Origin: Trichoplusia ni
Taxonomy: Eukaryota > Arthropoda > Insecta > Lepidoptera > Noctuidae
Direction: 5' to 3'
NCBI RefSeq assembly: GCF_003590095.1
Contig: NC_039478.1
Coordinates: 11,408,001-11,472,000 of the forward strand
Length of the DNA: 64,000 bases
This document shows, piece after piece, positions 34,538 to 47,001 of the stretch. The position numbers and the translations under genes were made by a program. The notes beneath the pieces were generated by a model. It was not told the origin of the DNA. It was given only the letters and a program-made list of their open reading frames with translations, and did no database searches. Position 1 is the stretch's first letter. Every line of letters begins with the position of its first letter.

Positions 34538-37500
34538 TTTTATGTACTTGTAAATGTTTCAAATGTGTACCATCTTGTTTAGTAGAAACTACCTACTAAC
34601 TAACCTACACGTTTACCGTAAGTATCTAGTTAAAAAAAAAACTCCTACAAAATTTCAAAACAAAATTTTTACTCGAAAACTACATTTAAAAACTGTACAC
34701 TTATCGTCACTTAACTAATGACTCGAGTTTATCAAGTCGCGGAAATGCGCGGCGTTTTCACACGGGAATCGAACGCGTGACGGTTGACACTTTGTTAAGT
34801 TCAGGAAGTTGGTGTAACCTGTGACATGGAGGAAGAGTGTTCAGCTATTGAAAAAAGGTTTTATTTTTTGAGATTAAAAGTAGTTTGTATCAAAACAAAT
34901 TTACGTGACAATTTAGCTATGATATCATAGTTTGCGATAAGGTATCTGTTATTTCTGAGAAGTTTTCAGCAGTTTCAATATATTTAGGCGGTTAATATGA
35001 ACGTATTCGGATAAAGATTTATTCTTTGAGTACCAAGTTATTGGTTACAAAAATTACAACCTTTTTTTTGACGGTAAGTAGGCATCTGTAAAAGCTAGAT
35101 GATCTAAAACGGCGGAAAATTTACAAAGGAAGAAAAATATTACAAAAATTCTTTGCCATCATCTTTTAGTAAAACCTTACGCAAGTGCGAGGTGTAAGTT
35201 CAAAACAAGATGGTATCAAATAATGCTAGGTAAAGTCTACCGTTATCAGCCATCGATCAGGAAGCGCCGCGGTCGTGCGTGTTGACAGCTGACAGTGCAT
35301 TCACCCTCATTACGACTATTACCTTAAATAGACTGCTGTTTTGTCACTTTTATTACTGTCAACAGTTGTCTTGTAAGATTGGACTGGTTTTTTTGGAGTA
35401 AAAAGGTTTGCTGTTTTTATGTATAAAACTGGCTAGGCATGTAGTGTTTCTCGTATTAAATGTAGACTATTTCTTAGTCCATGATGGGAGCTATCTCCAT
35501 CCAAATATTATCAAAATTGATAAGTCCTTTTGAGCGTGAAGATGTTATAGACATACAAGCTTTACAAACTTTCGCTATTACATGATATATACAGTGATAT
35601 ATTTGAGAAGCTCCATACCTGAGAATATATATATTTTTCATGCAAAATCATTAATAATATCGATGATATATAACGATTGACCAGGCATCTTCCCATGAAG
35701 TTAATGTTAATGTACCCATACGATTCCATGAAACAACCTATTTCCGTTTTTAGAATTCCTAACATTTAGCACAACACCCTACTTGGAAACATCCCATAAA
35801 AACTCAAGCCAAGTTCTACCGCAGCCACATCAAAGGAAAAACAATAAACGAACGTGTCACAAGTTTTTGTTAAACATTTTGATAAATGGTCTATGGTGAT
35901 CTATGGTTCTCGTACATCCAAGTTCAAACAGCAGACAAACAAAAAATGATATGTGTCTATAAAAAAATAAACTGTCAGATATAGTTACATCAATACGAAT
36001 TGATTGACAAAACGGGTGCAAAAAAACGATAGTGTAAAAGCACTATAAGTTTGGAAATAGAATTACTTAACTTACTTCTGTCACTATAACTATAAATCTT
36101 GGTAAAGTTAAGGTAAAACTCCCAACAATCGTCCATCACTCAAAATAAAAACATGATAAGGTAAAAACGACATTTGTCGTCTTTCAATCAGGAAATGCGA
36201 GTGACAGGCAGTCGACACCTGTACCTGCGCACTCATTACCGATATTACCATAAAAGAGAGATGATTGTCCAATTTAATACTGCATTGATTTATAATTGAC
36301 TGTAAACGAATGTTTCGCGTTTTTGTCAGTGTTTACACCAATTAGCGTTGAAAATATATAGTAAAAGTTAAATTGAGGAAGTAATGAAATATGGTGTAGG
36401 TATTTGGCAATGCAGGCAATGCAACACCTAGACTAGAATTATGTATTTAGAGGAAGTAGGTGACTAACTTTTTAAGTGTCGATGCTGTTAGTATTTTTTG
36501 CAATCCTACTAGAATCTAAATATCCACTTACATTATTGTACGCTTAAAGAAAACCAAATGTAAGTGCAATTTTTCAATTGACATATTTTGTAACATAAAA
36601 TTGTTTGCTTTATATGACTGCAGATAAACTCACGTCTATTAACGTAGAGGCAATATCCACTAACTCTATTTACGTTCAATCCTAATGTGATAAGAAAGTA
36701 GGGTGAGTGCCGCAACAATCGTCCACACAAACTCATTGTTAGCAGAGACAATACGCCATAATCTCAAGATGGCGGTGTTTATCACCTGACGCCTTAGGCG
36801 GCAAAGGCATGATCACTTTCTTCCACTTTCAAAGTTTAACCCCTTTCGGTGTATCCGCTCTTAATTGTGATCATTTGAGTTTAAAGTGGACGGTAGTCGT
36901 AAAATTACGTTCGGTTTATTGCTGTAATTATCGACTGGTATTTGGGAAACTTGTTACGCAAGACATCATGCGCGGTAATTATTTTCTAACCATAGTCATA
37001 AACAACCGCTGTTACACAGACATAACTGTCAAACTTCTGGAGTTACATACCCAAGGCCGAAGGAAATTGATAACACTTGCCAATGCAACGATAATGTAGG
37101 GTAAAGGAACTTATAATCAGCAGGTGTATTTGGTTTTTGATAGAGACAATTTGACCAAAAGATCATTATCATCATTAACGTTTTCACATACTTGTCAGTT
37201 CATGAAAACATAAGTCTTTTGTCGGTGTAAAAAACACTCAGAACAAAAAGTACATACTATTGATTGTTTCTATTATTATGATCCACAAATAATATTATAA
37301 TATATTATTAAGCACTTGTAATCTGACATAGACATACACGTATGACTCGATGACGCAACCCATTGTTGTCTTGTCAAACTTGGGATGTTTTTTCCTGTAG
37401 TGACAGACGTGTCTATGGCGAAAATAACCATTTAATATGGAATATACCGATGATGTCAAGGAACGCAGAATCAATATTTGAATAATAAGTTTTCCGTTGG

Positions 37501-40017
37501 ACGACAATTGGGGTATTTACCTCAATGTTGCAATACAAATTTTTTACCAAACTTTTTTTGTGCATTGTCTAGTTCTGTTATTATTGTTAACCATCTGAAG
37601 CAAAATGGTTCCTTATAAAACTGCAAGATTACCCTGATCTTTATATATCAGCTTAGTGGGAAGAGGTTTACAAGACGCTCTTCTGGAGTCAAGTGACGAA
37701 GAATCAGTAATGGAGGAAATAAGAGAATAATAACATGGAAAAAATATCGAAGCTCACATCAATTGTTCTATAAAATTACATAATATGATGTAAAGTTAAT
37801 CAATATAATTCTTAAAGCAAATTCCAGTGTCCAATTTACCTCAATCATACAAAAGTCTGTCGAACCCTTTAAACCGTGTCCGTTACATAATCCGCGACAT
37901 AACATCTTCTAATTACCATATTGCATAATTTTTACATCAATTAAGAACACCAAATGACTTGAAATCCATTAAGAGTGATTGTAACAATTACTTTAACGAA
38001 TCATCTCCAGTGACTTTTGTATTTCACGTTGATTCTAATCTGCATATAAGGTAAAGGGAACTGATGTCGTCATTTGATTTTTTAATTGGTATTATGGGTT
38101 TACTTTTACTATTGCCGCAAGACACCAGCCAGCTACGCGGGACACATTGTATACCATATTATAAACGTGTGTCAATACTGGTGCACGCTCTTTTCTCTTA
38201 CTCTCTAAGCCCGACATAAACGGATGAACATAAAGCACAAGACACGAAATTATTTCTAAAATACACACGTCATGGCGTGTTTTGGGATTGACCTCTAGAG
38301 CTTTGACTTGGCTATACGGTCTTCCTGCTTGGCTATCAAACCTTTAATATCAATAATATATCCGAAACAAACATACCCCATAAATCACAAATCAAAATCT
38401 AATAAACTGAGTCAATAGGTACTCGAGTTGACTTCATAAAATAATAATGTGATCAATTGATTGACGTCATACAATCAAGTTAGCCGCAAACAATGAGGTT
38501 ACATCGAGTGGCAAGCGCCCAATGCTACTTCACATAAGTACTGAGCGAAACTCGACACAAGCGAGTGCCTCTCGTGAAGCTAACTTACAAAGGAACGATT
38601 TAAGAAAGAAAATGTTGATGTAAATGGCTTTGGGGCTATTAAGAAAGTAGGTTAAACCTGAGAAAATTTTGTTAGCAATATTTTTTGGTATAAAAGGCTG
38701 GAATTTAGGGCTATTTCCCAAGTCTTAAATGATAAGGTTGAAATCGTTGAGTTTTTCGCTAAAAAGAGTGACGAAAATAATGAAGCCTGCTTAAATCCTC
38801 ATGATATTTTAGGGAACTTTTTACAAATATTTCAATGAGTAACGAAGAAACTAATGCTTGTATAAAATATGTCGAAACTCGAGAAGTACCTACGTGACTA
38901 AGGTATGTAGATCTGACATTTAGTAGGAGTCAGCAAATTCAGAATAGATTTTCGTCACAGCTATTCGGATTAGTCACCGAGCGAACCCATCCTATTTAAA
39001 ATAGAACTAAATCCAAGTTTTCCTACAAGAACTCCCCAGTTATTACAAAATTCGCGGTTTCGCAGACATTTCTTCGGAAACTTCAATGGCTGAGTCATTG
39101 TAACCATTGTCTTCACTTCTCACATACATAATGAAATTAATTGTATCAAATGGGCACTTTAATTTGATTTTGCAATGTAAGTATTGCATGACTGATGTTA
39201 TCTGTTCATTAAGTGACATAAGAACGTTATTCCTTTGAATATTTTTAGCAATTCTCGAGTAATTGTGACGGCGAAGTGTGTTTTATAGATTTAATGAATG
39301 ATTAGGTCTTATTATACGTCGTTTGTTTTAAGAATGGACGTTTTGTCGGCAATTGCGACAAGTTTTAGATTGTTTATCAGATTTGTTGGTATTGCGTTAA
39401 TTAATGTAGCATGAATGAGAATTACAGATTTATTGCCAGTTGTCAGTGAAACTATGAATATTTTCATTTTTCTCTTACCCTGTTTTATCATTTCTTGTCC
39501 GTTTGTGATGTCATGTATGATACCTAGTTTATTTTATTTAATAAGTTATTTTACGCAACCACAAGGACGGATTTAATGACTTCTTTTTTCGGGTTGAATT
39601 TCGGACAATCCCGCCGCGGTTTCAATGCCTGAAGCAGTCTTTACCTTTCAGAGATGCAGATGAACAAGAAGTAGGTGTTAAATTTAGAAAGATGATTATA
39701 CAATGGTAGTTTAGACAATATTCGAAAGCACATCTTTAATGAACACTTTATAAAAGCAACGCCACTTAAACGCCCACACACCGCTTTGCATTGTATCTCT
39801 GATCCAATGCTAAAGAGATTATTATAATATTTTTTGCAGTACCGGATCTAAAAAGTTCAAATCCACAGTCAGAGGTTAAAAACCCATACAGCAACAATCC
39901 TTTATTTATTATTTTTCGCACACTCACTGACCACAATCAACTTGATTAGACCGGACTTTGACATCAAGATAAGTGAACATCTAAATCTTATTGTAATTTG
40001 GCGATACCATATTAATA

Positions 40018-40265
40018 GAGCCCCGATTCTGCTATTTACAACGGCCGATGAATGAAATTTGGCTTAAAAATGTCAATTTTCCTATTCTCGTAAGCATTTT
40101 TCTACACAATAATCGTAAATTCAGTACGGGACGGTACACTCAAGGTCAAAACAATTAACTTCCTATTATTGTATTGGCAAAATGCTTAAGAGAATAGGAA
40201 TAATTTCAAATTTAATCCAATTGCCATTCATTCATCGGCCGTTGTAGATAGCAGAATTGGGGCCC
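40018..40265. mobile_element. MITE-like element with long terminal inverted repeats
   Basis: The outer 39 bp of both ends match in inverted orientation at 36 positions (left GAGCCCCGATTCTGCTATTT; right, reversed, GGGCCCCAATTCTGCTATCT). A second matching block, TTCCTATTCTC.TAAGCATTTT, lies 60-90 bp in. Total about 248 bp with no coding capacity. The target-site duplication and the transposon superfamily could not be fixed. Confidence 0.75.
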
Positions 40266-40927
40266 AGGACTATTATGGTTGTTCAGGTTGTTCATAAATA
40301 TCATCCCACACGCGTCGAGTGCGATGCTCTAATATTTTTTATTTCTTATAATCAAGTAGTCAGCTTAATTTATAGGTTTTAACTCGTTCGTGAATTTAAC
40401 GATGAGCGAATATGACATTCGATGACCTTAGATCCTTTTTAGACTGAATTATTTTACAGATCGTTAAATGTTATCTTTTATAGATGTTACGATTTATTAT
40501 TGCTTGTAGTTATGCGAATATAAATGGGTTGTTATGGAATGTCGATTTTAGTTTCGGGTTTCGTGGATTTGGATCTGTATAGTGATCAGCTGGTTACTAT
40601 GCAAGAGCTGTGATAACTGTTACAATTGGAATGCAAAAATAACAGTTAATCCTAAACAATAATATACCGTTGATTGGTGTTTTGTTTATGATTAAAACGT
40701 TTAGCGTCCATGGTATTTCTGATCCTTTTAAAAATCATATACATTTAAAAAATGACTTATAGATCAAAAAATTGGAGCTTATGACTGACGTCTGTGTAAA
40801 TGGCTCCAACATAAGTTGCTACCTGTCTATCAACATGTAACGTTATCCAACACTTTACGACAACTGAATCGAGTGTCAATCATCCACTAGATAACGGGCC
40901 GATTGAATCACAACAGTGACATTAAAC

Positions 40928-41035
40928 TGTCGTCGGCGTGCGCGTGCGCATTCCCCAAGCGCTGCGCATATGCGCATGCCATTTCACCGGCCGAGCGCGT
41001 GAATCCTCGGCGGAAACACCCGAACGCGATGTGAG
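40928..41035 (+). promoter_or_regulatory. intronic CpG-rich island with NRF1-like palindromes
   Basis: GCGTGCGCGTGCGCATTCC and GCTGCGCATATGCGCATGCC carry back-to-back NRF1/Ewg-type YGCGCAnGCGC sites. GGCCGAGCGCG and CTCGGCGG follow. It lies 250-350 bp upstream of the ratchet-like site at 41279, in the middle of the large intron. A promoter for a short isoform or non-coding RNA is possible. No TATA box was seen. Confidence 0.4.
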
Positions 41036-41249
41036 CAGAATCACGAATGCTTCCTCCGTTCTATATTTGAATTTTGACTTTGATTGTGGATGGACGGTTG
41101 TTTTGAAGGATTTGATATAGTAATTTATTGTGTAAGTTGTAGGAATTATCGTTCTATTATTTCTCTGTATGTTTTCTTCATTTTTTCTCATGACCTTATG
41201 CACAGGCCACAGACCCTACGTTAATAGAATAATGTGTAAAACATTTAGA

Positions 41250-41355
41250 TTTCTAACTCCATTGTATTTTTGTTTCAGGTAAGTTGAACGAAAGCTTCTC
41301 AGAGTATCATATTAACTATGGGTGAGTTACTTCAGAACATGGTAACACGGTAAGT
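41250..41355 (+). promoter_or_regulatory. candidate recursive-splicing (ratchet) site at the intron midpoint
   Basis: A branch-point-like TTCTAAC (41251-41257), a pyrimidine-rich TATTTTTGTTT and CAG (41276-41278) are joined directly to GTAAGT (41279-41284). This matches the zero-length-exon ratchet consensus known from long Drosophila introns, (Y)n-CAG|GTAAGT. It is 22,851 nt from the upstream donor and 22,006 nt from the downstream exon, nearly the exact middle. Two more good donors follow: GTGAGT at 41322 and GTAAGT at 41350, so a short cassette exon of 43 or 71 nt is the alternative reading. Neither length is a multiple of 3, and the 43-nt form would break the frame. Motif and position are seen; function is inferred. 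Confidence 0.6.
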
Positions 41356-42395
41356 AATGTAACATAGACGCAAGGGCATTGTCTTATAATTCATCAAAAC
41401 AATGCCCTATACTTGTAATTTCTAGTGGTAATGAGACGAGACACAATTCTCGCACGCTTGTGCTAAGTTCGTGGAAATTATGCCGTAACCTTGTTCGTGT
41501 TTCGATTTATGGTGATAGAAGTAGTTTACAGGTATGCTGTTTTTTTTTTCAAAAGTCTCGTGACACGAGATTAGAAAAGACATATAGCAAAATTTTGCCC
41601 TTAGTTGAAATACAGACATGTCAAAGCGGAACTAAGATTATTACTATTATATTAATAAAACCGATTTGAACGGAAAATAATAGGTAGATTGATATTATTA
41701 TTTTTAAACTTTGATAACATAACTAAAAATAAATCTAAATTCCTTGCTTGATTATATATTCGGTAATAGTTTTTGCTATAATTTCGAATACACAGACATA
41801 AAACATGTTTTTTAAATTATGTTAAGTTATTTTTAATAACAATATTAAAAGGTCACAAATTTTGACCATTTAAAACCTAAAGTCACGGTTCTTGTTACTT
41901 AAACCTAATTTGAGCTCATTACCGACGTTAAGCAAATTTTGTTTTCGACAAAAGGCCGCGACCTTGCTGTGTCCACATTTCACTGACAATACTTTGAAAT
42001 GTGTATTTATTATGGAAGCTATTAAGAAATAATACCAAAAAAACATTAGTCTTTATGATAGATAATGTCACAGAAACGGATTTGAAAGTTTTTTTTTTAA
42101 TTAAATATTTTTGGATGAAACTCGAAGACTATCTACTTATTAACTTATATGTAATATCTACCGTGAAATATAATTTTCCAAATTACCCAAAGTTCAAGAA
42201 AATAAAAATAATAGGTCAAAATTGATGTCTGAACACCCTATGTAACCAAGGACACTCACCGACAAAAGAAATTTCAACAAAAAGTAAAAAAAAAACGCAA
42301 CAAATGTCTTTTTTATATTTTTCCTACAAAATAAAATGCAAATTTAAAGTTAAATACTCGTAGTATTGGCAAGTCTTCTATTATCTAAGACAATA

Positions 42396-42475
42396 AGGTG
42401 TGGCGAACCGCGAACGCCCTTGACCGTGCGCCTCGAGCGCCGTGACCAAGAAATCGGTTACTTACTTGCCCACCC
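42396..42475. promoter_or_regulatory. small intronic GC-rich patch
   Basis: GGCGAACCGCGAACGCCC and CCGTGCGCCTCGAGCGCCGT stand out from AT-rich flanks; possible enhancer. Confidence 0.25.
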
Positions 42476-44346
42476 GGTTATAATTCATTTATCAAGCGTA
42501 CACTCAAAATCTTTATTTTTGCACTAGAAGCAACCAAAGAGTAGACAAACAATGCGAGGCACCAATGGAACTGTAATACCTTATATTAAACGATAATTAA
42601 AAATGAAACTTTTGATAGGTATTATGTATGTGTTGGTCAGTTAAATATTGATTCACATTTATAAAGTTCCATGTAAAAGACTTTCATCGAATTCAGCTGA
42701 ATTCAGTGAGACTTTAAGCCGTGACTAATATGACAGCACTCATAATATAGTACAAAACTATACCGTAATGTGATTTGGGGGATACAAGCTAGCCAAGAAA
42801 AACCCCAATAGCGGTACTTCCAAGGAGTTTTTCATACAGGTGTACATTCCCATCAACCAGATAAAAATCTAAGTCATTGATTGACACGCTATAAAAAAAC
42901 TGCTCATGTGCGAGTCAAACTCGCGATACCGAACCTACCTTTGGGTGCGGAACCCCAAAACATAAAAGTATTAATTCATAACGAGTATTCTCAGAAAGAT
43001 TAGTTCCATATAATAACACGTAATTTACAACCCGAGATATTAATAAACTATACTTTCCTGTTGAGTTCCATAGTAATCGGTGCAGCTGTTTCGGCGAATT
43101 TGTGTTCATTCATATTTTGAAGGCTACGGCTATTAATCTGGATACATGGAATTTACATAAATTTTGCCTGACGTTGATGTCATTTATATTTTGAATATAA
43201 TGTTAGCAACTTATCATTTTGTCTTGTATGTTTTTAGTTGTTTTTAATGTTCTAATATTATAACGGATCTCTGAGATCTAGAACTCAAAACAACGAAGCA
43301 TTTAATGTGGGATCTTAGTACCTATTAATATCACCAAACGAATACACTCATAGCATACTAAGTAACTCAAATTATTATCCATTGTAAGACAAGCAAACAC
43401 ACACACAAGCCAAAAAAGTCACACGACTTTTACATAATAAATAAACCGCGGGAAAATCGAATTAAGAATCGAATGGAACGCCTGAAGCGACTTTCATGGG
43501 CATGGACAAACATCTCGATTACAGATTATAACGAGCCGAGACGAATCGATGCAAGAATCGATTCAATTGTGTAATTCATCGTTACTTTCGCCGAGTAATT
43601 GTGAATTTTTTACATGTTGTTACTTGTTAATTGTGCTTAGAAAGTTATATGTAATGTTGGTAACGAGTTAAGACAATTCATAGCACATCGTTTGACGTTT
43701 ACCGTCATCTCGAGTTTAATCGAGTAGATTGGCTTCTAATCGATTTCTTTGTATTTGTTGCGATAGCTTTCGTATTAACCAATGTTTTGTTTGGTGAACA
43801 TAGCTTGCAGAAAATATAGGAATTCAAAACATAACTGGTAAAAAAAATCTGGAATAGTTTGAAAGTGAGAACATGGTAATGTGATAATCGATATATTTTT
43901 CTGTATTCGATTATAACTTATAAAGTTTTATGCGGATAGTTATTATAAAAAATTATCATGTATATAAGGAGATTTAGCTAAAAAACAGTACAAAAATGAG
44001 CAGAGATTTACGACACCCATACAGAGCACAAAATTAGGTATGCATTATGAGTCCTTAATAGTCCGACATGCGCAAGCGCATGAGTAATACGCACCTTTTA
44101 CGAGTACAACATTACAGTCATTCACGAAATATAATACCGTACTAAACTCACTTAATTATTTAGTTAATTAGTTGATTTGAAATCAGACGATATTTGGAAA
44201 TCGAAATTTTTAGACTTTAAAATCGATCTTGACCTGTTTGCCTTTGATTACTAAATATTGTTTTAATGTTGGTATTGCTACATTATATTTCTTTAAATGA
44301 TTGAAATTTGCATTTTTTTAGTTTTGAGAGTGTTTCAAATCTATAC

Positions 44347-44584
44347 TCTATACTTATATACTAATATATAAAGCTGAACAGTTTGTTTGTTTGTTTGTTT
44401 GAACGCGCTAATCTCAGGAACTACTGGTTCGAATTGAAAAAATCTTTTTGTGTTGAATAGACGATTCACCATAGAAGGCTATAGGCTATATAACATCACG
44501 CTGCGACTAATAGGAGCGAAAATAAAATGTGGATAAAACGGGGAAAATTCTAACCACGTGGACGAAGTCGCGAGCAACAGCTGG
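44347..44584 (+). mobile_element. Helitron-like element, + strand copy
   Basis: It carries the start TATATACTAATATATAAAGC, a short (GTTT)n run, GAACGCGCTAATCTCAGGAA and the end GACGAAGTCGCGAGCAACAG followed by CTGG in place of CTAG. Same family as the copies at 20988 and 22499, in opposite orientation. Confidence 0.7.
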
Positions 44585-45645
44585 TTATTTATAAAATGGT
44601 CTACAAATTGACCTAAAAGGTATTTTGACAAAAAATCTTCTAATGTTTTCTACATAAGCCTTGTATGTCTTTAGCAAAATCAATGCATACTTTAATGAAG
44701 CATGTACACGAGTCCAAAAGTGTTACGTTATTATCATAGATAATTACAATACCAGATGATTTAAAACCATAATTACACAATTCAATTTTTTATCAATATT
44801 CAATAATTCAAAACGACAAAATTTATTCACACATACGATTCAACATTGACGTTCGTGACAGTACACACGCGACTCATAGAAAGTTCATTAATAATTTTGT
44901 GCATGCTTGTACATACATGGTGTTGTTAACTTTCGTTTTTATTTCAGTTCACTCACTTTTGTGAGAACTGCATAACATGGTTATGTTTTTATTTATTGCT
45001 ATAATTATGACAGTAGTTATTTGTGGTGATTTGTTTAAAATGGAGTTGTGTACTGTTTTCTTTTATGATGCAGTTATTATAGAATGAGTAAAGGTTATGG
45101 TGAATATGTATTTTTGAGTTATAGGAAAAAGAGTGTTATTTAAATTTTTTTATATTGGTAATTTATTGGGGTATAAATGTTTTAAAAAGTGCAAGTTGTC
45201 GGAATTTTCCCTTTTTTTTTAAATATGTTTTTTTTTTAATTTACGTGTATTTTTCGGTATAGAAATTGTGTATAATTTTCAAATTGTTTTTTATGCTCAA
45301 CTACATTTGTATAGAAAAAAAACCTGTGCCTAACATTGGGACAAGGAATGATTTTAAATACGTTTTTGATAGCTTCCCAACTTAACCATGTACATTTGTA
45401 AATATACTTACAAATACATATTACTACATAGTTAATTGTAAGACGGTTTCGTTATTAATTAACTTTAACACAATTTAGTCTGTGGTTATAATTATATCGG
45501 CTATCAGTGCTATCACGATTTGTTTTGCAATCTGTTTTTAACATCTACCTATGAGTATGTAGGTCGTATGCCTACGTAATAAGGATATTTTGAGTTAGAT
45601 TTATTTTAACTACTTAAAATAAAATATGGCTAGGTATATAGTTTC

Positions 45646-45890
45646 GACGACCTCCGTGGTCGAGTGGCGTATTCATCGGTTTCAAGGTGTCGCTAGCTTT
45701 GAGGTCAGGGGTTCGATTCCCTTTCGGGTCAATGTAAAAAATCACATTTGTACATTGTCTCGGGTCTGGGTGTTTGTGGTACCTTCGTTGTATATGAATT
45801 CCATAACACAAGTGCTTTGGCAACTTACTTTGGGTTCAGAACAATGTATGTGATGTCTGCATTTATTTTTTATTTATTTATTTTATGTTA
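45646..45890 (+). mobile_element. tRNA-derived SINE, apparently full length
   Basis: The head has an intact Pol III A box TGGTCGAGTGG (45657-45667) and B box GGTTCGATTCC (45710-45720). The body follows (TCGGGTCTGGGTGTTTGTGG ... CATAACACAAGTGCTTTGGC ... CAATGTATGTGATGTCTGC), with a TTTATTTATTTATTTTA tail. This structure is common in moths and butterflies. With both boxes intact it could still be transcribed. Target-site duplications are not obvious. Confidence 0.8.
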
Positions 45891-46953
45891 TACCCAGTTT
45901 TTAAAAAACGACAGCAGCAATTGCTGTCTTTTTCTGTTTATTGGACCGTCTTGTAGATTAGTGTGCTGAATCATCAATCAGTTGCAAGTAACCTTAAAGA
46001 TAAATAGAGTTTCAAACCTTTCATTTAATTACGGTAAGCTATAGATATTTGTCGATACGACCACTAACATTTTTCAAGATCATTTTGTGTAAACAGGATG
46101 GCACGCTTCACAACATATAGCATCGTCTCGCCTCTACATCTGCTCTATATCCTTACTTACCTCTGACGTCCAGAGCAAAGCTGAGAACCTTCTCCTTTAG
46201 TACCTCTACCTACTTTAATAAAAAAATTATCTCCACTAGACCCTAAACTTTACTCCCGTTCAATTTAGTAACCTAATACCGCCACACTAAGTCATACAAC
46301 ATCAAGTTATAGTTAACCCGCCCACGATCACCGCCCGTTCACAGCCTCCCAAACAACTACTTAATTCCAAACAGTATTTAAATACGAGTGAAGTGTTCGC
46401 CAGTGACGCTTAGAATTGGCTCGAATGTAACGTAATTGGTCATTTGATATCAATTTATATGTGATAATAATCCGCCATTAGGCCAAGCGCCGCGATTGAC
46501 TCGGGTGGCCATGATTTCTTCTCCTTTAGGACTAACTCCAGATAGTCTTTAAATTTCAAAGATCGCCGGAAAATGCTTAATAAGTATGCAAACTTGTTGA
46601 TCTCGCTTTTCAAACCCAGATCTTAAAGTTTTGATAGCTGGACCATCTATCAGATACTGTGTTACCCAGTAAAATAGAGTAAGGAGGTTATAGAAGGTTT
46701 CAAAGATTCCAGATAGAGACATGGAAAGGAAGCCTTGATTTCCAATATTTAAACCTGCGATGTCATCCATCTGTAGTCAAACTTAATAATAACTCTTACA
46801 AGTCTCATTGAAATCTGCAAAAAAAAAACTTAGGAAACAGCATAAGTTTTGACAGTTACATAAGATTTAATTACAGGCCAGTTGTATTAAATAATCCTAA
46901 TTTATCCCAACCCGGTCCCTCCACCTGGTGCCCCTAGTTACAAGTAAAACTGT

Positions 46954-47001
46954 ATCGGGTCCCGCCCGCGCCGCCCGCCCACGCGCAGCCTTCGCCGCTG
47001 T
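46954..47001. promoter_or_regulatory. intronic GC-box island with an EGR-type site
   Basis: A run of CCGCCC boxes includes CCGCCCACGC at 46975-46984, the exact reverse complement of the EGR/Stripe consensus GCGTGGGCGG. Candidate enhancer. Confidence 0.35.

Larger units (their letters stand above)
30290..40017. other. intronic AT-rich block, almost featureless
   Basis: Nearly 10 kb with only a SINE head (34440) and a hairpin (33186). Tandem ATTTATTTATTT lies near 32685. The 96-codon frame at 36809-37099 starts at a genuine ATG but has no recognisable domain. Confidence 0.55.

Noticed and set aside
36809..37099. 96-codon + strand frame starting at ATG
   Set aside because: No domain, no splice signals and AT-rich codon use like the flanks; length is not beyond chance for 64 kb.
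41521..41560. Second CAG|GTATG juxtaposition near 41537 as a ratchet site
   Set aside because: The pyrimidine tract before the AG is poor (AGTAGTTTACAG) and the donor is weaker than consensus.
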